Positions 23,792 through 32,812 of a stretch of DNA of 46,131 nt are shown piece after piece. The position numbers were made by a program, and so were the translations under genes. The stretch is from the NCBI RefSeq assembly GCF_010686765.1, contig NZ_JAAGWF010000031.1, positions 1 through 46,131 on the forward strand, read 5' to 3'. The notes beneath the pieces are model-generated. The model searched no databases, was not told where the DNA came from, and saw nothing but the letters and a program-made list of their open reading frames with translations. Numbering within the stretch: the first letter of the stretch is position 1; the number at the start of each line of letters is the position of its first letter. This stretch comes from Geodermatophilus sabuli. GTDB lineage: Bacteria > Actinomycetota > Actinomycetes > Mycobacteriales > Geodermatophilaceae.

Positions 23792-26683
23792 TCAGCCGAG
23801 GACGAAGTTGACCAGCCGTCCCGGGACGGCGACGACGCGGCGCACCGTCTTCCCGGCCAGGTGCCCGGCGATCTTCTCGTCGCCGCGGGCGGCGGCCTCC
23901 AGCGCGTCGGCGTCCGCGTCGGCCGGCACGGTGACCTGCGCCCGCACCTTGCCGTTCACCTGGACCGCCACCTGCACGGTGTCCTCGACGAGCCAGCGCG
24001 GGTCGGCCACGGGGAACGCGGTCCAGGCCAGCGACGAGTCGTGCCCCAGCCGCGACCACATCTCCTCGGCGACGTGCGGGGCCAGCGGGGCCACCAGCAG
24101 CACCAGCGGCTCGGCCACCGAACGGGGCACCGGGGCCTCCGCGCCGTAGGTCTGGGTCAGGTGGTTGGTCAGTTCGGTGATCCGGGCGATCGCGATGTTG
24201 AAGCGCATCGTGGCCATGCCGTCGCGCACCCCGGCGATCGTCCGGTGCAGGGCCCGCGAGGTGTCCTCGCCGGGCTCGACGTCGTCCGCGGCCCGGACCT
24301 CGCCGGTCCGCTCGTCGACGACCACCCGCCAGATCCGCTGCAGCAGCCGCTGGGAGCCGACGACGGCCTTGGTCTCCCACGGCCGGGACTGGTCCAGTGG
24401 GCCGGTCGACATCTCGTAGACGCGGAAGGTGTCGGCCCCGAAGGCGCCGATCATCTCGTCCGGCGTGACCATGTTCTTCAGGCTCTTGCCGATCTTCCCG
24501 TACTCGCGGTTGACCGGCCGGCCCTCGTAGGTGAACCGCCCGTCCTCCTCCACCACGTCGGCGGCGGGCACGTAGAAGCCACGCTCGTCGGTGTAGGCGT
24601 AGGCGGAGATGTAGCCCTGGTTGACCAGCCGCCGGAACGGCTCCTCGCTGGACACGTGGCCCAGGTCGAACAGCACCTTGTGCCAGAAGCGGGCGTAGAG
24701 CAGGTGCAGGACGCCGTGCTCGACCCCGCCCACGTACAGGTCGACGCCGCCGACGTCGCCGGGCTCGCGCGGGCCCAGCCAGTAGCGCTCCAGTTCCGGG
24801 TCCACCATGCGCTCGTCGTCCCCCGGGTCGAGGTAGCGCAGGTAGTACCAGCACGAGCCGGCCCAGTTGGGCATGGTGTTGGTCTCGCGCCGGTAGCGCT
24901 TCGGCCCGTCGCCCAGGTCCAGGTCGACCGTCGTCCACTCCGTCGCGCGCGACAGCGGCGGCTCCGGCGCGGAGTCGGCGTCGTCGTTGGCGAACGTCTT
25001 CGGCGAGTAGTCGTCCACCTCCGGGAGCAGCACCGGCAGCATCGACGCGGGGACGGCGACCGGCAGGTCGTCCTCGTCGTAGAGGATCGGGAACGGCTCG
25101 CCCCAGTAGCGCTGCCGGCTGAACAGCCAGTCGCGCAGCTTGTAGGTGGTGGTCGCCTCGCCGTGCCCGTGCTGGACCAGCCAGTCGGTGATCGTGGCGA
25201 TCGCGGTCGCCTTGTCCAGGCCGTTCAGCGAGATCTCGTCGTTCGCCGAGTTGATCATCGGGCCCGCGCCGGTCCAGGCCCCGCCCGCGAAGTCCTCCGG
25301 CGGCTGCACGGTCCGGACCACCGGCAACCCGAAGACCTCCGCGAACTCGAAGTCGCGGGTGTCCTCACCGGGCACGGCCATGATCGCCCCGGTGCCGTAG
25401 CCGGTCAGCACGTAGTCGGCGATGAACACCGGCAGCTCGCGGCCGTCGACCGGGTTCACGGCGGTGACCCCCAGCCAGACGCCGGTCTTCTCGCGGCCGG
25501 CGTCCTGTCGGTCGAGCTCGGAGCGCCGGGAGGCCTGCCGCTGGTAGGCCTCCACCGCCGCACCGGGGGTCGCCGCCCCGCCGGTCCAGCGCGGGTCGGT
25601 GCCGGCCGGCCAGGCGTCGGCGGTCAGCCTGGACACCAGCGGGTGCTCGGGTGCCAGCACCATGTACGTGGCTCCGAACAGCGTGTCCGGGCGGGTGGTG
25701 AACACCTCGACGGTCGCGTCGCCGCAGCCGAACCGGATCCGCGCACCGGTCGACCGGCCGATCCAGTTGCGCTGCATCAGCTTGAGCGAGTCGCTCCAGT
25801 CCAGCCGGTCCAGGTCGTCGATCAGCCGGTCGGCGTAGGCGGTGATCCGCATCATCCACTGCTTGAGCGGACGCCGGAACACCGGGAAGTTCCCGCGCTC
25901 GGAGCGGCCGTCGGCGGTGACCTCCTCGTTGGAGAGGACCGTGCCCAGGCCCGGGCACCAGTTCACCGGCGCCTCGTGCAGGTAGGCCAGGCGGTGCGCG
26001 TCGACCACCCGGCGGCGGGACACGTCGTCCAGCTCCGCCCACGGGAGGCCCGACGGGACGGTGCCGGGGGCGGGCTGCCGCGTGCCGGCGTCCAGCTCGG
26101 CGACCAGCTCCTCGATCGGGCGGGCCTTGCCGGCGTCGGCGTCGAACCAGGCGCCGAACAGCTGCAGGAAGATCCACTGGGTCCACTTGTAGTAGCCCGG
26201 GTCGATCGTGGCGAAGCTGCGGCGGTCGTCGTGGTCGACCCCCAGCCGGCGCAGCTGCGCACGGATCGCCGCGATGTTGGCCTCGGTCGTGACCCGCGGG
26301 TGCTGCCCGGTCTGCACGGCGTACTGCTCCGCGGGCAGGCCGAAGGCGTCGTACCCCATCGGGTGCAGCACGTTCTCGCCGTCCATGCGGCGGAACCGGC
26401 TGGTGACGTCGGTGCCCAGGTAGCCCAGGGGGTGCCCGACGTGCAGTCCGGCGCCCGACGGGTACGGGAACATGTCCATCACGAAGTACTTGGGCCGGTC
26501 GGCGACCCGGTCGAAGCCGTCGCTCAGGCGCCCGGTGGGGTTCGGCGTGTGGAACGTGCCCTCGGCCTCCCAGCGGTCCTGCCAGGCGAGCTCGATCGAC
26601 TGCGCCAGCTCCGGCGTGTAGCGGTGCGGCGGGACCCCGTCGCCGGTGGTCTCGGTGCTCGCCTGGCTTGCCGTCTGGCTCAC
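23792..26683 (-). CDS. leuS: Leucyl-tRNA synthetase
   Basis: 963 residues. Class I synthetase that charges tRNA-Leu. The HIGH-type motif is HVGH (81-84, in [16 protein letters not shown]) and the KMSKS-type motif is KIGKS (730-734, then [10 protein letters not shown]). The editing domain lies between them ([22 protein letters not shown]) and the anticodon and C-terminal domains follow, ending [11 protein letters not shown]...[13 protein letters not shown]. The GTG at 26683 is chosen because AGGAG lies 8 bases upstream; open sequence further upstream runs through a terminator loop and is not coding. A likely leucine attenuator occupies the leader. Confidence 0.96.
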   Translation of the reverse strand: MSQTASQASTETTGDGVPPHRYTPELAQSIELAWQDRWEAEGTFHTPNPTGRLSDGFDRVADRPKYFVMDMFPYPSGAGLHVGHPLGYLGTDVTSRFRRMDGENVLHPMGYDAFGLPAEQYAVQTGQHPRVTTEANIAAIRAQLRRLGVDHDDRRSFATIDPGYYKWTQWIFLQLFGAWFDADAGKARPIEELVAELDAGTRQPAPGTVPSGLPWAELDDVSRRRVVDAHRLAYLHEAPVNWCPGLGTVLSNEEVTADGRSERGNFPVFRRPLKQWMMRITAYADRLIDDLDRLDWSDSLKLMQRNWIGRSTGARIRFGCGDATVEVFTTRPDTLFGATYMVLAPEHPLVSRLTADAWPAGTDPRWTGGAATPGAAVEAYQRQASRRSELDRQDAGREKTGVWLGVTAVNPVDGRELPVFIADYVLTGYGTGAIMAVPGEDTRDFEFAEVFGLPVVRTVQPPEDFAGGAWTGAGPMINSANDEISLNGLDKATAIATITDWLVQHGHGEATTTYKLRDWLFSRQRYWGEPFPILYDEDDLPVAVPASMLPVLLPEVDDYSPKTFANDDADSAPEPPLSRATEWTTVDLDLGDGPKRYRRETNTMPNWAGSCWYYLRYLDPGDDERMVDPELERYWLGPREPGDVGGVDLYVGGVEHGVLHLLYARFWHKVLFDLGHVSSEEPFRRLVNQGYISAYAYTDERGFYVPAADVVEEDGRFTYEGRPVNREYGKIGKSLKNMVTPDEMIGAFGADTFRVYEMSTGPLDQSRPWETKAVVGSQRLLQRIWRVVVDERTGEVRAADDVEPGEDTSRALHRTIAGVRDGMATMRFNIAIARITELTNHLTQTYGAEAPVPRSVAEPLVLLVAPLAPHVAEEMWSRLGHDSSLAWTAFPVADPRWLVEDTVQVAVQVNGKVRAQVTVPADADADALEAAARGDEKIAGHLAGKTVRRVVAVPGRLVNFVLG

Positions 26684-26721
26684 GTAGTGCTCCTGGGTCG
26701 CGGGTACCGGGGGTGGACAGC

Positions 26722-26746
26722 AAAAAACCCCTCGCACAGGAGGGGT
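26722..26746 (-). terminator. Intrinsic terminator inside the leuS leader (attenuator)
   Basis: On the minus strand a 7-bp stem ACCCCTC / GAGGGGT with a 6-base loop runs into TTTTTT, 39 bases before the leuS GTG. It is one of only two six-T/six-A runs I noticed (the other is in qcrC). A terminator with a U-tract is unusual in this GC context, and its place between promoter and gene argues for attenuation. Confidence 0.75.
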
Positions 26747-26747
26747 C

Positions 26748-26781
26748 GCCGCGCTGGCCGGGAGGGTGGCGTCAGCGCGGC
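26748..26781 (-). promoter_or_regulatory. leuS leader upstream stem
   Basis: Perfect 9-bp inverted repeat GCCGCGCTG / CAGCGCGGC on the leader RNA. The 5' arm overlaps the last codons of the leader ORF; the 3' arm ends one base before the attenuator stem. A ribosome stalled at the Leu codons would cover the 5' arm. Confidence 0.5.
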
Positions 26782-26807
26782 CGGGAAAGGAGGAACCGCC
26801 CGGTCAC
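26772..26807 (-). CDS. leuS leader peptide, 11 aa with tandem leucine codons
   Basis: GTG at 26807, 6 bases after a TAGGAT box (leaderless), reads [11 protein letters not shown] then TGA. The two Leu codons (CTC, CTT) lie directly before the 5' arm of the leader stem. A tiny ORF rich in the cognate amino acid, then a stem, then a U-tract terminator, then leuS, is the classical leader-peptide attenuator design. Peptide-level translation is not shown. Confidence 0.6.
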   Translation of the reverse strand: MTGRFLLSRPR

Positions 26808-26813
26808 GTCCCC

Positions 26814-26819
26814 ATCCTA
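26814..26819 (-). promoter_or_regulatory. -10 box for the leuS leader
   Basis: Minus-strand TAGGAT, 6 bases before the leader-peptide GTG. Confidence 0.6.
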
Positions 26820-26852
26820 CTCCGGGGCGGCGCCGGCCCCGGCCATCCCCGC

Positions 26853-26883
26853 GGGCCTCGACCTCAGCTCGAGGTCGAGGCCC
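26853..26883 (-). terminator. Terminator after the LLM oxidoreductase gene
   Basis: Perfect 13-bp stem GGGCCTCGACCTC / GAGGTCGAGGCCC with a 5-base loop, 16 bases past the LLM stop; separates it from the leuS promoter. Confidence 0.8.
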
Positions 26884-26898
26884 CTGGCCACACGGCGG

Positions 26899-27828
26899 TC
26901 ACCCCAGCTGGGGCGCCACCTCGGCGGCCACCAGATCGAGGTGGTCGAGGTCGGCGAGGTCGAGCACCTGCAGGTACACCCGCGTGGCCCCGGCCTCGGC
27001 GTAGCGCCCCAGGACGTCGACGACCTCGGCCGGGCTGCCCGCGGCGCCGTGCTCCCGCAGCTCCCCCACCTCCCGGCCGATGGCGCCGGCGCGGCGGGAC
27101 AGCTCCGCCTCGTCCCGGCCGACGCAGAGCACGAGCGCCGAGCTGCAGACGATGGAGGACGGGTCGCGGCCGGCCTCCTCGCAGGCCTGGCGGACCCCGG
27201 AGAAGAGCCGGGCGTTGTCCTCCACCGACGCGAAGGGCACGTTGAACTCGGCGGCGTAGCGGGCGGCGAGGCGCGGGGTGCGCCGCTTGCCGCGCCCTCC
27301 GACGAGGATCGGGATGCCGCCCTCCTGCACCGGCTTCGGCAGCGCCGGGGAGCCGGCCAGGCGGTAGTGGTCCCCGGCGAAGTCGAAGGTCTCCCCCGCC
27401 GGCGTCGACCAGAGCCCGCTGATGACGGCCAGCTGCTCCTCGTAGCGGTCGAACCGCTCCCCCAGCTCCGGGAAGGGGATGCCGTAGGCCGCGTGCTCGG
27501 CCTCGAACCAGCCCGAGCCGATGCCGAGCTCGACCCGGCCGCCGCTCATCTGGTCGACCTGGGCGACCGCGATCGCCAGCGGACCGGGCAGCCGGAAGGT
27601 CGCCGCGGTCATCAGCGTGCCGAGCCGGATCCGGGTGGTCTCCCGGGCGAGGCCGGCCAGGGTGACCCACGCGTCGGTGGGGCCCGGCAGCCCGTCCCCG
27701 CCCATGGCCAGGTAGTGGTCGGAGCGGAAGAAGGCGTCGAAGCCGGTCTCCTCGGTGCGCCGGGCCACGGCCAGCAGCTCGTCGTAGGTGGCGCCCTGCT
27801 GGGGTTCGGTGAAGATGCGCAGTTCCAC
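26899..27828 (-). CDS. LLM-class F420-dependent oxidoreductase
   Basis: 309 residues, luciferase-like monooxygenase fold. It opens with MELRIFTEPQQGATYDELLAVARRTEETGFDAFFRSDHY, followed by TRIRLGTLMTAATFRLPGPLAIAVAQVDQMSGGRVELGIGSGWFEAEHAAYGIPFP, both typical of actinobacterial F420-dependent members. The C-terminal half contains PILVGGRGKRRTPRLAARYAAEFN. Substrate cannot be told. The GTG start follows a leaderless TAGCGT box at 27835-27840. A strong terminator stem isolates it from leuS on the same strand. Confidence 0.88.
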   Translation of the reverse strand: MELRIFTEPQQGATYDELLAVARRTEETGFDAFFRSDHYLAMGGDGLPGPTDAWVTLAGLARETTRIRLGTLMTAATFRLPGPLAIAVAQVDQMSGGRVELGIGSGWFEAEHAAYGIPFPELGERFDRYEEQLAVISGLWSTPAGETFDFAGDHYRLAGSPALPKPVQEGGIPILVGGRGKRRTPRLAARYAAEFNVPFASVEDNARLFSGVRQACEEAGRDPSSIVCSSALVLCVGRDEAELSRRAGAIGREVGELREHGAAGSPAEVVDVLGRYAEAGATRVYLQVLDLADLDHLDLVAAEVAPQLG

Positions 27829-27834
27829 CCGGCG

Positions 27835-27840
27835 ACGCTA
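27835..27840 (-). promoter_or_regulatory. Leaderless -10 box for the LLM oxidoreductase
   Basis: Minus-strand TAGCGT, 6 bases before the GTG at 27828. Confidence 0.5.
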
Positions 27841-27945
27841 TCCGGGCCGGTTCCCCACCGCCGTCCGGAGGTGGCCCCGGGGGTGTGCCCGCCGTCCCCA
27901 GCGGGCAGGATGACCGCCGAGACGATCAACTCGGAGGTGCATCTC

Positions 27946-29073
27946 GTGTTCCGCAAGAAGACGCACGGCCAGATCATCGGCGAGGAGCTGCACGAGGGCT
28001 TCAGCCACATCGGGACGGCGGTGGCCGAGGCCGGTCGGGCGGCGGCGGAACAGCTCGCACCGCGCGTCGAGGCCGCCCGCGAGGCGACCGGCCCGGCGCT
28101 GGCAGCTGCCCAGTTGGCGGTGGCGCCGAAGGTCGCCGCCGCCGTCGCCGTCGCAGCGCCGGCCGTCGAGGCCGCCCGGGAGGCGCTCGCGCCGCGGGTC
28201 GAGGCCGCCCGGGACGCCCTCGGGCCGCGGGTGGGGGCCGCCCGCCAGGTGGCCGGGCCCCGCGTCGCCGCCGCCGTGACCGCGGCACAGGCAGCGGCCA
28301 CCCGCGCCGCGGCCGACCTCGGCCCGCGGGTGGAGACCGCCCGCGAGGCCGCGCAGCGGGCGCTCGAGAAGGACGTCGTCCCCCGGCTGACCGCCGCCCA
28401 GGCCGCCACGCTCGCGTACGCCACGCCGAAGGTGCTGGCCGCCCGCGAGGCGGTCAGCCCGGTGCTGGAGAGCACCCGCGACTCGATCGTCGCGGGGCTG
28501 CACAACGCCCTGGACGAGCTCGAGGTCCGCCGCGAGGAGCTCACCGCCACCACCGACGAGGCGCGCAAGCGCGCGGCCAAGAAGCGGAGGGCGCTGGGCA
28601 AGAAGGCGGCCCGCTCGGCCAAGAAGGCGAAGAAGGTGACGGCCGCGGTCGAGGCGGAGTCCGCCGCCCGCTGGCCGTGGCTGCTGGCCGCTCTGGCCGT
28701 CGGTGCCGCCGCCTTCGCCGTCCTGCGCCGCCGCCAGCAGGACGACCTCTGGACCCCCGCCCCCGCCGGGGACGGTCCCGTGCCCAGCTACCGAGAGGAC
28801 CCCGTGCCCAGCTCACCGAGCAACTCCGGCAAGACCGTCTCCACCGCCCAGACCACCCCGGGCGACGCCACCCCGCCCGACACCGACGCGGGCTCGTGGG
28901 CCCAGCAGCCGGGCCCCTCCGAGGGTGCGGGGTCCAACACCCCCGGCACCGCCACGAGCGGTTCGAGCGACCCGGCGCTGGACACGGCCACCGCCTCGCC
29001 GAACGACCAGCCGCAGACCGCGACCGGCGCGGTGGGCTCCGACGCGGACGACGAGCGCAACCCGTCGTCCTGA
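27946..29073 (+). CDS. Membrane protein with apolipoprotein-like 11-residue proline repeats
   Basis: 375 residues, family not recognised. The GTG at 27946 is preferred (GGAGG 9 bases upstream; protein then starts [15 protein letters not shown]); an ATG 12 codons earlier is the alternative. Residues 39-115 are tandem 11-mers of the form P-x-V-x-A-A-x-x-A-x-x: prolines fall at 39, 50, 61, 72, 83, 94 and 105, then less regularly at 127, 146, 161 and 172. A lysine/arginine cluster (207-230, [20 protein letters not shown]) leads into one membrane helix (243-260). The tail is disordered, rich in Ser, Thr, Pro and Asp. Helical 11-mers with proline punctuation are how apolipoproteins and some lipid-droplet proteins coat lipid surfaces; a surfactant-like or scaffold role is inference. 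Confidence 0.75.
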   Translation: MFRKKTHGQIIGEELHEGFSHIGTAVAEAGRAAAEQLAPRVEAAREATGPALAAAQLAVAPKVAAAVAVAAPAVEAAREALAPRVEAARDALGPRVGAARQVAGPRVAAAVTAAQAAATRAAADLGPRVETAREAAQRALEKDVVPRLTAAQAATLAYATPKVLAAREAVSPVLESTRDSIVAGLHNALDELEVRREELTATTDEARKRAAKKRRALGKKAARSAKKAKKVTAAVEAESAARWPWLLAALAVGAAAFAVLRRRQQDDLWTPAPAGDGPVPSYREDPVPSSPSNSGKTVSTAQTTPGDATPPDTDAGSWAQQPGPSEGAGSNTPGTATSGSSDPALDTATASPNDQPQTATGAVGSDADDERNPSS

Positions 29074-29080
29074 CCCCCTC

Positions 29081-29115
29081 CGACGGCGCCCGCCCCGACG
29101 GGGCGGGCGCCGTCG
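29081..29115 (+). terminator. Terminator after the repeat-protein gene
   Basis: Perfect 16-bp stem CGACGGCGCCCGCCCC with a 3-base loop, 8 bases past the stop and 26 bases before lipA. Confidence 0.8.
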
Positions 29116-29126
29116 TACGTCCGGAG

Positions 29127-29132
29127 TACCGT
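29127..29132 (+). promoter_or_regulatory. Possible -10 box for lipA
   Basis: TACCGT, 8 bases before the lipA ATG; near-leaderless. Confidence 0.35.
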
Positions 29133-29140
29133 GGCCGATC

Positions 29141-30115
29141 ATGAGTGAGACGGTGGCCGCGACCCCCTCCCCGGACTCCTCGATCGCACCCGCCGGCCGC
29201 AAACTGCTCCGCCTGGAGGTCCGCAACAGCCAGGTCCCGATCGAGCGCAAGCCCGAGTGGATCAAGACGCGGCTGCGCACCGGCCCGGAGTACACCGAGC
29301 TGAAGTCGCTGGTCCGGCGCGAGGGGCTGCACACGGTCTGCGAGGAGGCCGGCTGCCCCAACATCTACGAGTGCTGGGAGGACCGGGAGGCGACCTTCCT
29401 CATCGGTGGCGACCAGTGCACCCGGCGCTGCGACTTCTGCCAGATCGACACCGGCAAGCCCGCCGACTTCGACGCCGACGAGCCGCGTCGGGTCGCCGAG
29501 AGCGTCGCCACCATGGGCCTGAGGTACGCCACGGTCACCGGGGTGGCCCGCGACGACCTGCCCGACGGCGGCGCCTGGCTCTACGCCGAGACGGTCCGCC
29601 AGATCCACGCCGCCCTGCCCGGCTGCGGCGTCGAACTCCTCATCCCCGACTTCAACGCCGACCCGGCCCAGCTCGCCGAGGTGTTCTCCTCCCGACCCGA
29701 GGTGCTCGCGCACAACGTCGAGACGGTGCCGCGCATCTTCAAGCGGATCCGCCCCGGCTTCCGGTTCGACCGCTCGCTGGCGGTGATCACCGCCGCCCGG
29801 GACGCCGGGCTGGTGACCAAGTCCAACCTGATCCTCGGCATGGGCGAGGAGCCCGCCGAGGTGGTCGAGACCATGCGCGCCCTGCGCGAGGCGGGCTGCG
29901 ACCTGCTCACCATCACCCAGTACCTGCGGCCCTCACCGCGGCACCACCCGGTGGTCCGCTGGGTGAAGCCCGAGGAGTTCGTCGGTCTCCAGGCCGAGGC
30001 CGAGGCCATCGGGTTCCCCGGGGTGCTCGCCGGGCCGCTGGTGCGCAGCTCCTACCGGGCAGGCCGGCTCTACCAGCAGGCCGTCGAGGCGCGCGGTCTG
30101 ACGCCCTCCATCTGA
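29141..30115 (+). CDS. lipA: Lipoyl synthase LipA (radical SAM)
   Basis: 324 residues. LipA inserts two sulfurs into protein-bound octanoyl groups. The auxiliary cluster cysteines C67, C72 and C78 are in [12 protein letters not shown], and the radical-SAM cluster cysteines C93, C97 and C100 are in CTRRCDFC. The C-terminal serine ligand of the auxiliary cluster lies in RSSYRAG. The ATG ([10 protein letters not shown]) is preferred; in-frame sequence upstream runs into the previous gene's terminator. With lipB it supplies the lipoyl groups for the E2 (17618) and, through H protein, for GcvT. DUF4191 follows, as Rv2219 does in M. tuberculosis. Confidence 0.96.
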   Translation: MSETVAATPSPDSSIAPAGRKLLRLEVRNSQVPIERKPEWIKTRLRTGPEYTELKSLVRREGLHTVCEEAGCPNIYECWEDREATFLIGGDQCTRRCDFCQIDTGKPADFDADEPRRVAESVATMGLRYATVTGVARDDLPDGGAWLYAETVRQIHAALPGCGVELLIPDFNADPAQLAEVFSSRPEVLAHNVETVPRIFKRIRPGFRFDRSLAVITAARDAGLVTKSNLILGMGEEPAEVVETMRALREAGCDLLTITQYLRPSPRHHPVVRWVKPEEFVGLQAEAEAIGFPGVLAGPLVRSSYRAGRLYQQAVEARGLTPSI

Positions 30116-30156
30116 CCGGCCGCGGCAGGTCGGCAGGGGAGGGTGCGGGACGCCCC

Positions 30157-30162
30157 TATCCT
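30157..30162 (+). promoter_or_regulatory. Leaderless -10 box for DUF4191 gene
   Basis: TATCCT, 6 bases before the ATG at 30169. Confidence 0.5.
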
Positions 30163-30168
30163 CTAGGC

Positions 30169-31017
30169 ATGGCACGCAGCAGGTCCACCGACTCCCCCGC
30201 ACCGACCGGCAAGGCCGGGCGGGGCCCGAGTGCAGGCAAGAGCGGCCGGGGCGGGTCGACCGCCTCCGGCGCGACGGCCACCGGGGGAGGTGGCAAGGCA
30301 CCCAAGCTGGACAAGAACGGGCAGCCGAAGGTGGGCCGGCTGAAGAAGGTCGGCAACCAGGTCCGGATGATCAAGCAGGCCTACTCGCTGACCCGCAAGA
30401 GCGATCCCAGGCTCCCGTGGGTCATGCTCATCGCCTTCGTGGTGGTGGCCGGGCTCGTCGAGCTCATCGCGATCCTGCTCGGAGCCCCGTTCCTGTTCAT
30501 CCCGGTGGCGGTCCTGCTGGGTGCGCTCGCCGCGCTGGTCGTCTTCGGCCGCCGGGCCCAGGGGTCGGCCTATCGCCAGGTGGAGGGCCAGCCCGGTGCC
30601 GCTGCGTGGGTGCTCGAGGGCATGCGCGGTGACTGGCGGGTCTCCTCCGGCGTCGCCGGCACCACCCAGCTCGACGCCGTCCACCGGGTGCTCGGCCGGC
30701 CCGGCGTGATCCTCGTCGCCGAGGGGGCCCCGGGACGCGTCCGGCCGCTGCTCGCGCAGGAGAAGAAGCGGATCTCCCGGGTGGTCGGCGACGCTCCCAT
30801 CTACGACATCGTCGTCGGGGACGACGAGGGTCAGGTCCCGCTGCGCAAGCTCAGCGCGCACGTCATGAAGCTGCCCCGAAACCTCGACGGCGGGCAGCTC
30901 AACGCCCTGGGCAAGCGGCTGTCGGCCCTCGGTGGCGGCCGCATGCCGGTGCCGGGCGGTCCGCTCCCCGGCGGCCGGCAGATGTCGGTGAGCCAGCGGC
31001 AGGTCCGCCGGCGGTAG
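30169..31017 (+). CDS. DUF4191 family membrane protein
   Basis: 282 residues. A disordered Ser/Gly/Lys-rich start (about 1-60) is followed by VGNQVRMIKQAYSLTRKSDPRLPWVMLIAFVV, the DUF4191 signature. Two membrane helices come next (about 82-101 and 106-123), then the soluble part GRRAQGSAYRQVEGQPGAAAWVLEGMRGDWRVSSGVAGTTQLDAVHRVLGRPGVILVAEG. The C-terminal region (LRKLSAHVMKLPRNLDGGQLNALGKRLSAL) is also conserved. Function unknown; the fixed place next to lipA across Actinobacteria is the main clue. Leaderless ATG. Convergent with the MFS gene. Confidence 0.9.
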   Translation: MARSRSTDSPAPTGKAGRGPSAGKSGRGGSTASGATATGGGGKAPKLDKNGQPKVGRLKKVGNQVRMIKQAYSLTRKSDPRLPWVMLIAFVVVAGLVELIAILLGAPFLFIPVAVLLGALAALVVFGRRAQGSAYRQVEGQPGAAAWVLEGMRGDWRVSSGVAGTTQLDAVHRVLGRPGVILVAEGAPGRVRPLLAQEKKRISRVVGDAPIYDIVVGDDEGQVPLRKLSAHVMKLPRNLDGGQLNALGKRLSALGGGRMPVPGGPLPGGRQMSVSQRQVRRR

Positions 31018-31049
31018 TCCGACGGCACCGGCGACGACCGACGGGACGC

Positions 31050-32735
31050 CTATCCGGCCGGTTGCCCGAGGTCGTCCCGCGGCGAGTAGCGGTGGAGCAT
31101 CGTGTCGACGACCGTGCCCGCCTCCCGGGCGCTCGGCGTGTAGCCGAGCACGACCGGGAGGAAGTGGTCGGAGCCCAGCGACTGGAGCCGCAGGTCGCTG
31201 GTGGCCCGGACGGTGGCGGTCCGCCGGATGCTCCGGAGCAGCGCGACCTCCCCGAACCCCTCCCCCCGGCCGAGCGTCGCGACGGCTCGTCCGTCCCCGA
31301 TGACGTCGGCGGCACCGGACTCGATCACGAAGTAGCGGTGGCCGATGTCGCCCTGCTCGAACACGACCTGGCCGGCCGGCACCGCGACCGGCTCGAGGCG
31401 GCGGGCGAGCTGTTCGATGGCGGGCAGCGGCAGGACGTTCAGCATCGTCACCGCCTGCAACAGCTCGATGTCCCTGTCGCGGACACCGATGGACCGGTCC
31501 ATGCGGCGCAGCCGGCGCAACGACGCCGCCGCGGCCAGGGGGCACACCAGACCGACGGCCACCAGCGCCGGCCGGACGCCGGTCAGCTCGACCACCAGGG
31601 CCGCGACCACCGCCCCGAGCCCCATGGCCAGGGCGACGAGGCTCTCCAGCACCCCGAACACCCGCGCCAGCACGTCGTCGGGCGCCATCCTCCCCAGGAG
31701 CGTGAACCCGCCGACGTCGATCAGCGCGTTGCCGACCCCGACGGAGGCCAGCAGGACCAACGCGGCGGCCTCGTGCGGGAGGACGCCGATCAGCGTGACC
31801 GGGAGACCCCACAAGGTCACCCCGACGGCGAACCACGCGCCCAGTCGGCGCGTCCCGACCAGCAGCGACGCGGCGAGCGACCCCAGGACGGCACCTGCCC
31901 CGATGGCGGCGGTGAGGGTGCCGACGCCCGGTTCGCCGGTGCCCAGCAGGTCGATGGCGACCACCACGGTGAGCACGGTCAGCGCTCCTCGGGTGAACGT
32001 CTGCGCCGCGGCGAGGCCCACGATGAGGGCCAGGTCGCGGTTGCCGGCGACGGCACGCACCCCGTCGACCGCCTCCTCCACCAGGTGCACCTCCGCCGGG
32101 GCGGACGGGCGCGGTGGCGCGTCGTACCGCAGCCGCAGCAGCAGCGCCGCCGCCCACAGGGAGGCGCCCGCGGCGACGGCGAACACGACGGTCACGCCGG
32201 AGAACTGCAGCAACACCGCCGCCAGCAGCGGACCCGCCAGCGTGGCCACGGAGTCCAGCAGCCCACGGACCACGTTGGCGCTGGCCAGCTCGTACCCGGT
32301 GCGGCACAGCGACGGGAGCAGTGCCGAGTGCGCGGGCCGGAAGAGGGTGGCCGCCACCGTCGACACCACGGCCAGCGCGTAGACGATCTGCGGCGGACCG
32401 GCCAGGCCGACCACGACCGCTGCTGCGGCGGTGGCCACACCGCGCACCGTGGACACCAGGATCAGGACGCGCTCCCGGCGCCCCCGGTCGGCCAGCGGGG
32501 ACAGGAGCGGGGCCACGATCGCCGACGGCACCATCCGCAGCAGGCCGACCAACCCGACGGCGGTCGCCCCACCGTCCCGGTAGGCCACGATGCCGAGTCC
32601 CACGGTGAACGCCCACTCGGCCGTCCACGCGCCGAGGAAGCTCAGCTGGGCCCGGCGGAGGTCGGGGTTCCGGGCGTTGCTGGTGAACGCGGCAGCAGCC
32701 CTCCCGAGCCGGCCCGGGCCGCGTCCGTGCGCCAT
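31050..32735 (-). CDS. MFS transporter fused to a cyclic-nucleotide-binding domain
   Basis: 561 residues. The first 400 or so form a 12-helix major facilitator of the enterobactin-exporter/drug-exporter kind (WTAEWAFTVGLGIVAYRDGGATAVGLVGLLRMVPSAIVAPLLSPLADRGRRERVLI). A cyclic-nucleotide-binding domain follows (about 420-540): FEQGDIGHRYFVIESGAADVI and the phosphate-binding cassette FGEVALLRSIRRTATVRA, with its Glu and Arg in place. The domain order suggests transport gated by cAMP or another cyclic nucleotide; the cargo is unknown. The ATG sits 6 bases after a TAGCGT box. Confidence 0.88.
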   Translation of the reverse strand: MAHGRGPGRLGRAAAAFTSNARNPDLRRAQLSFLGAWTAEWAFTVGLGIVAYRDGGATAVGLVGLLRMVPSAIVAPLLSPLADRGRRERVLILVSTVRGVATAAAAVVVGLAGPPQIVYALAVVSTVAATLFRPAHSALLPSLCRTGYELASANVVRGLLDSVATLAGPLLAAVLLQFSGVTVVFAVAAGASLWAAALLLRLRYDAPPRPSAPAEVHLVEEAVDGVRAVAGNRDLALIVGLAAAQTFTRGALTVLTVVVAIDLLGTGEPGVGTLTAAIGAGAVLGSLAASLLVGTRRLGAWFAVGVTLWGLPVTLIGVLPHEAAALVLLASVGVGNALIDVGGFTLLGRMAPDDVLARVFGVLESLVALAMGLGAVVAALVVELTGVRPALVAVGLVCPLAAAASLRRLRRMDRSIGVRDRDIELLQAVTMLNVLPLPAIEQLARRLEPVAVPAGQVVFEQGDIGHRYFVIESGAADVIGDGRAVATLGRGEGFGEVALLRSIRRTATVRATSDLRLQSLGSDHFLPVVLGYTPSAREAGTVVDTMLHRYSPRDDLGQPAG

Positions 32736-32741
32736 CGGGCG

Positions 32742-32747
32742 ACGCTA
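32742..32747 (-). promoter_or_regulatory. Leaderless -10 box for the MFS/cNMP gene
   Basis: Minus-strand TAGCGT, 6 bases before the ATG at 32735. Confidence 0.5.
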
Positions 32748-32812
32748 CCGCCCGTGGCCCTGCCTGCGTCGATGCCGGCTCGGCGGTACCCGCCGGCGTC
32801 CGCGGGACGGGG

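Noticed and set aside
26684..26850. T-box riboswitch before leuS
   Set aside because: No conserved T-box sequence or specifier loop on the minus-strand RNA; the GGGTGGCG seen there is on the opposite strand. The leader-peptide design fits better.
23861..27004. Long plus-strand open frame (about 1050 codons) across leuS
   Set aside because: Shadow of leuS, which is fully supported by synthetase motifs on the other strand.
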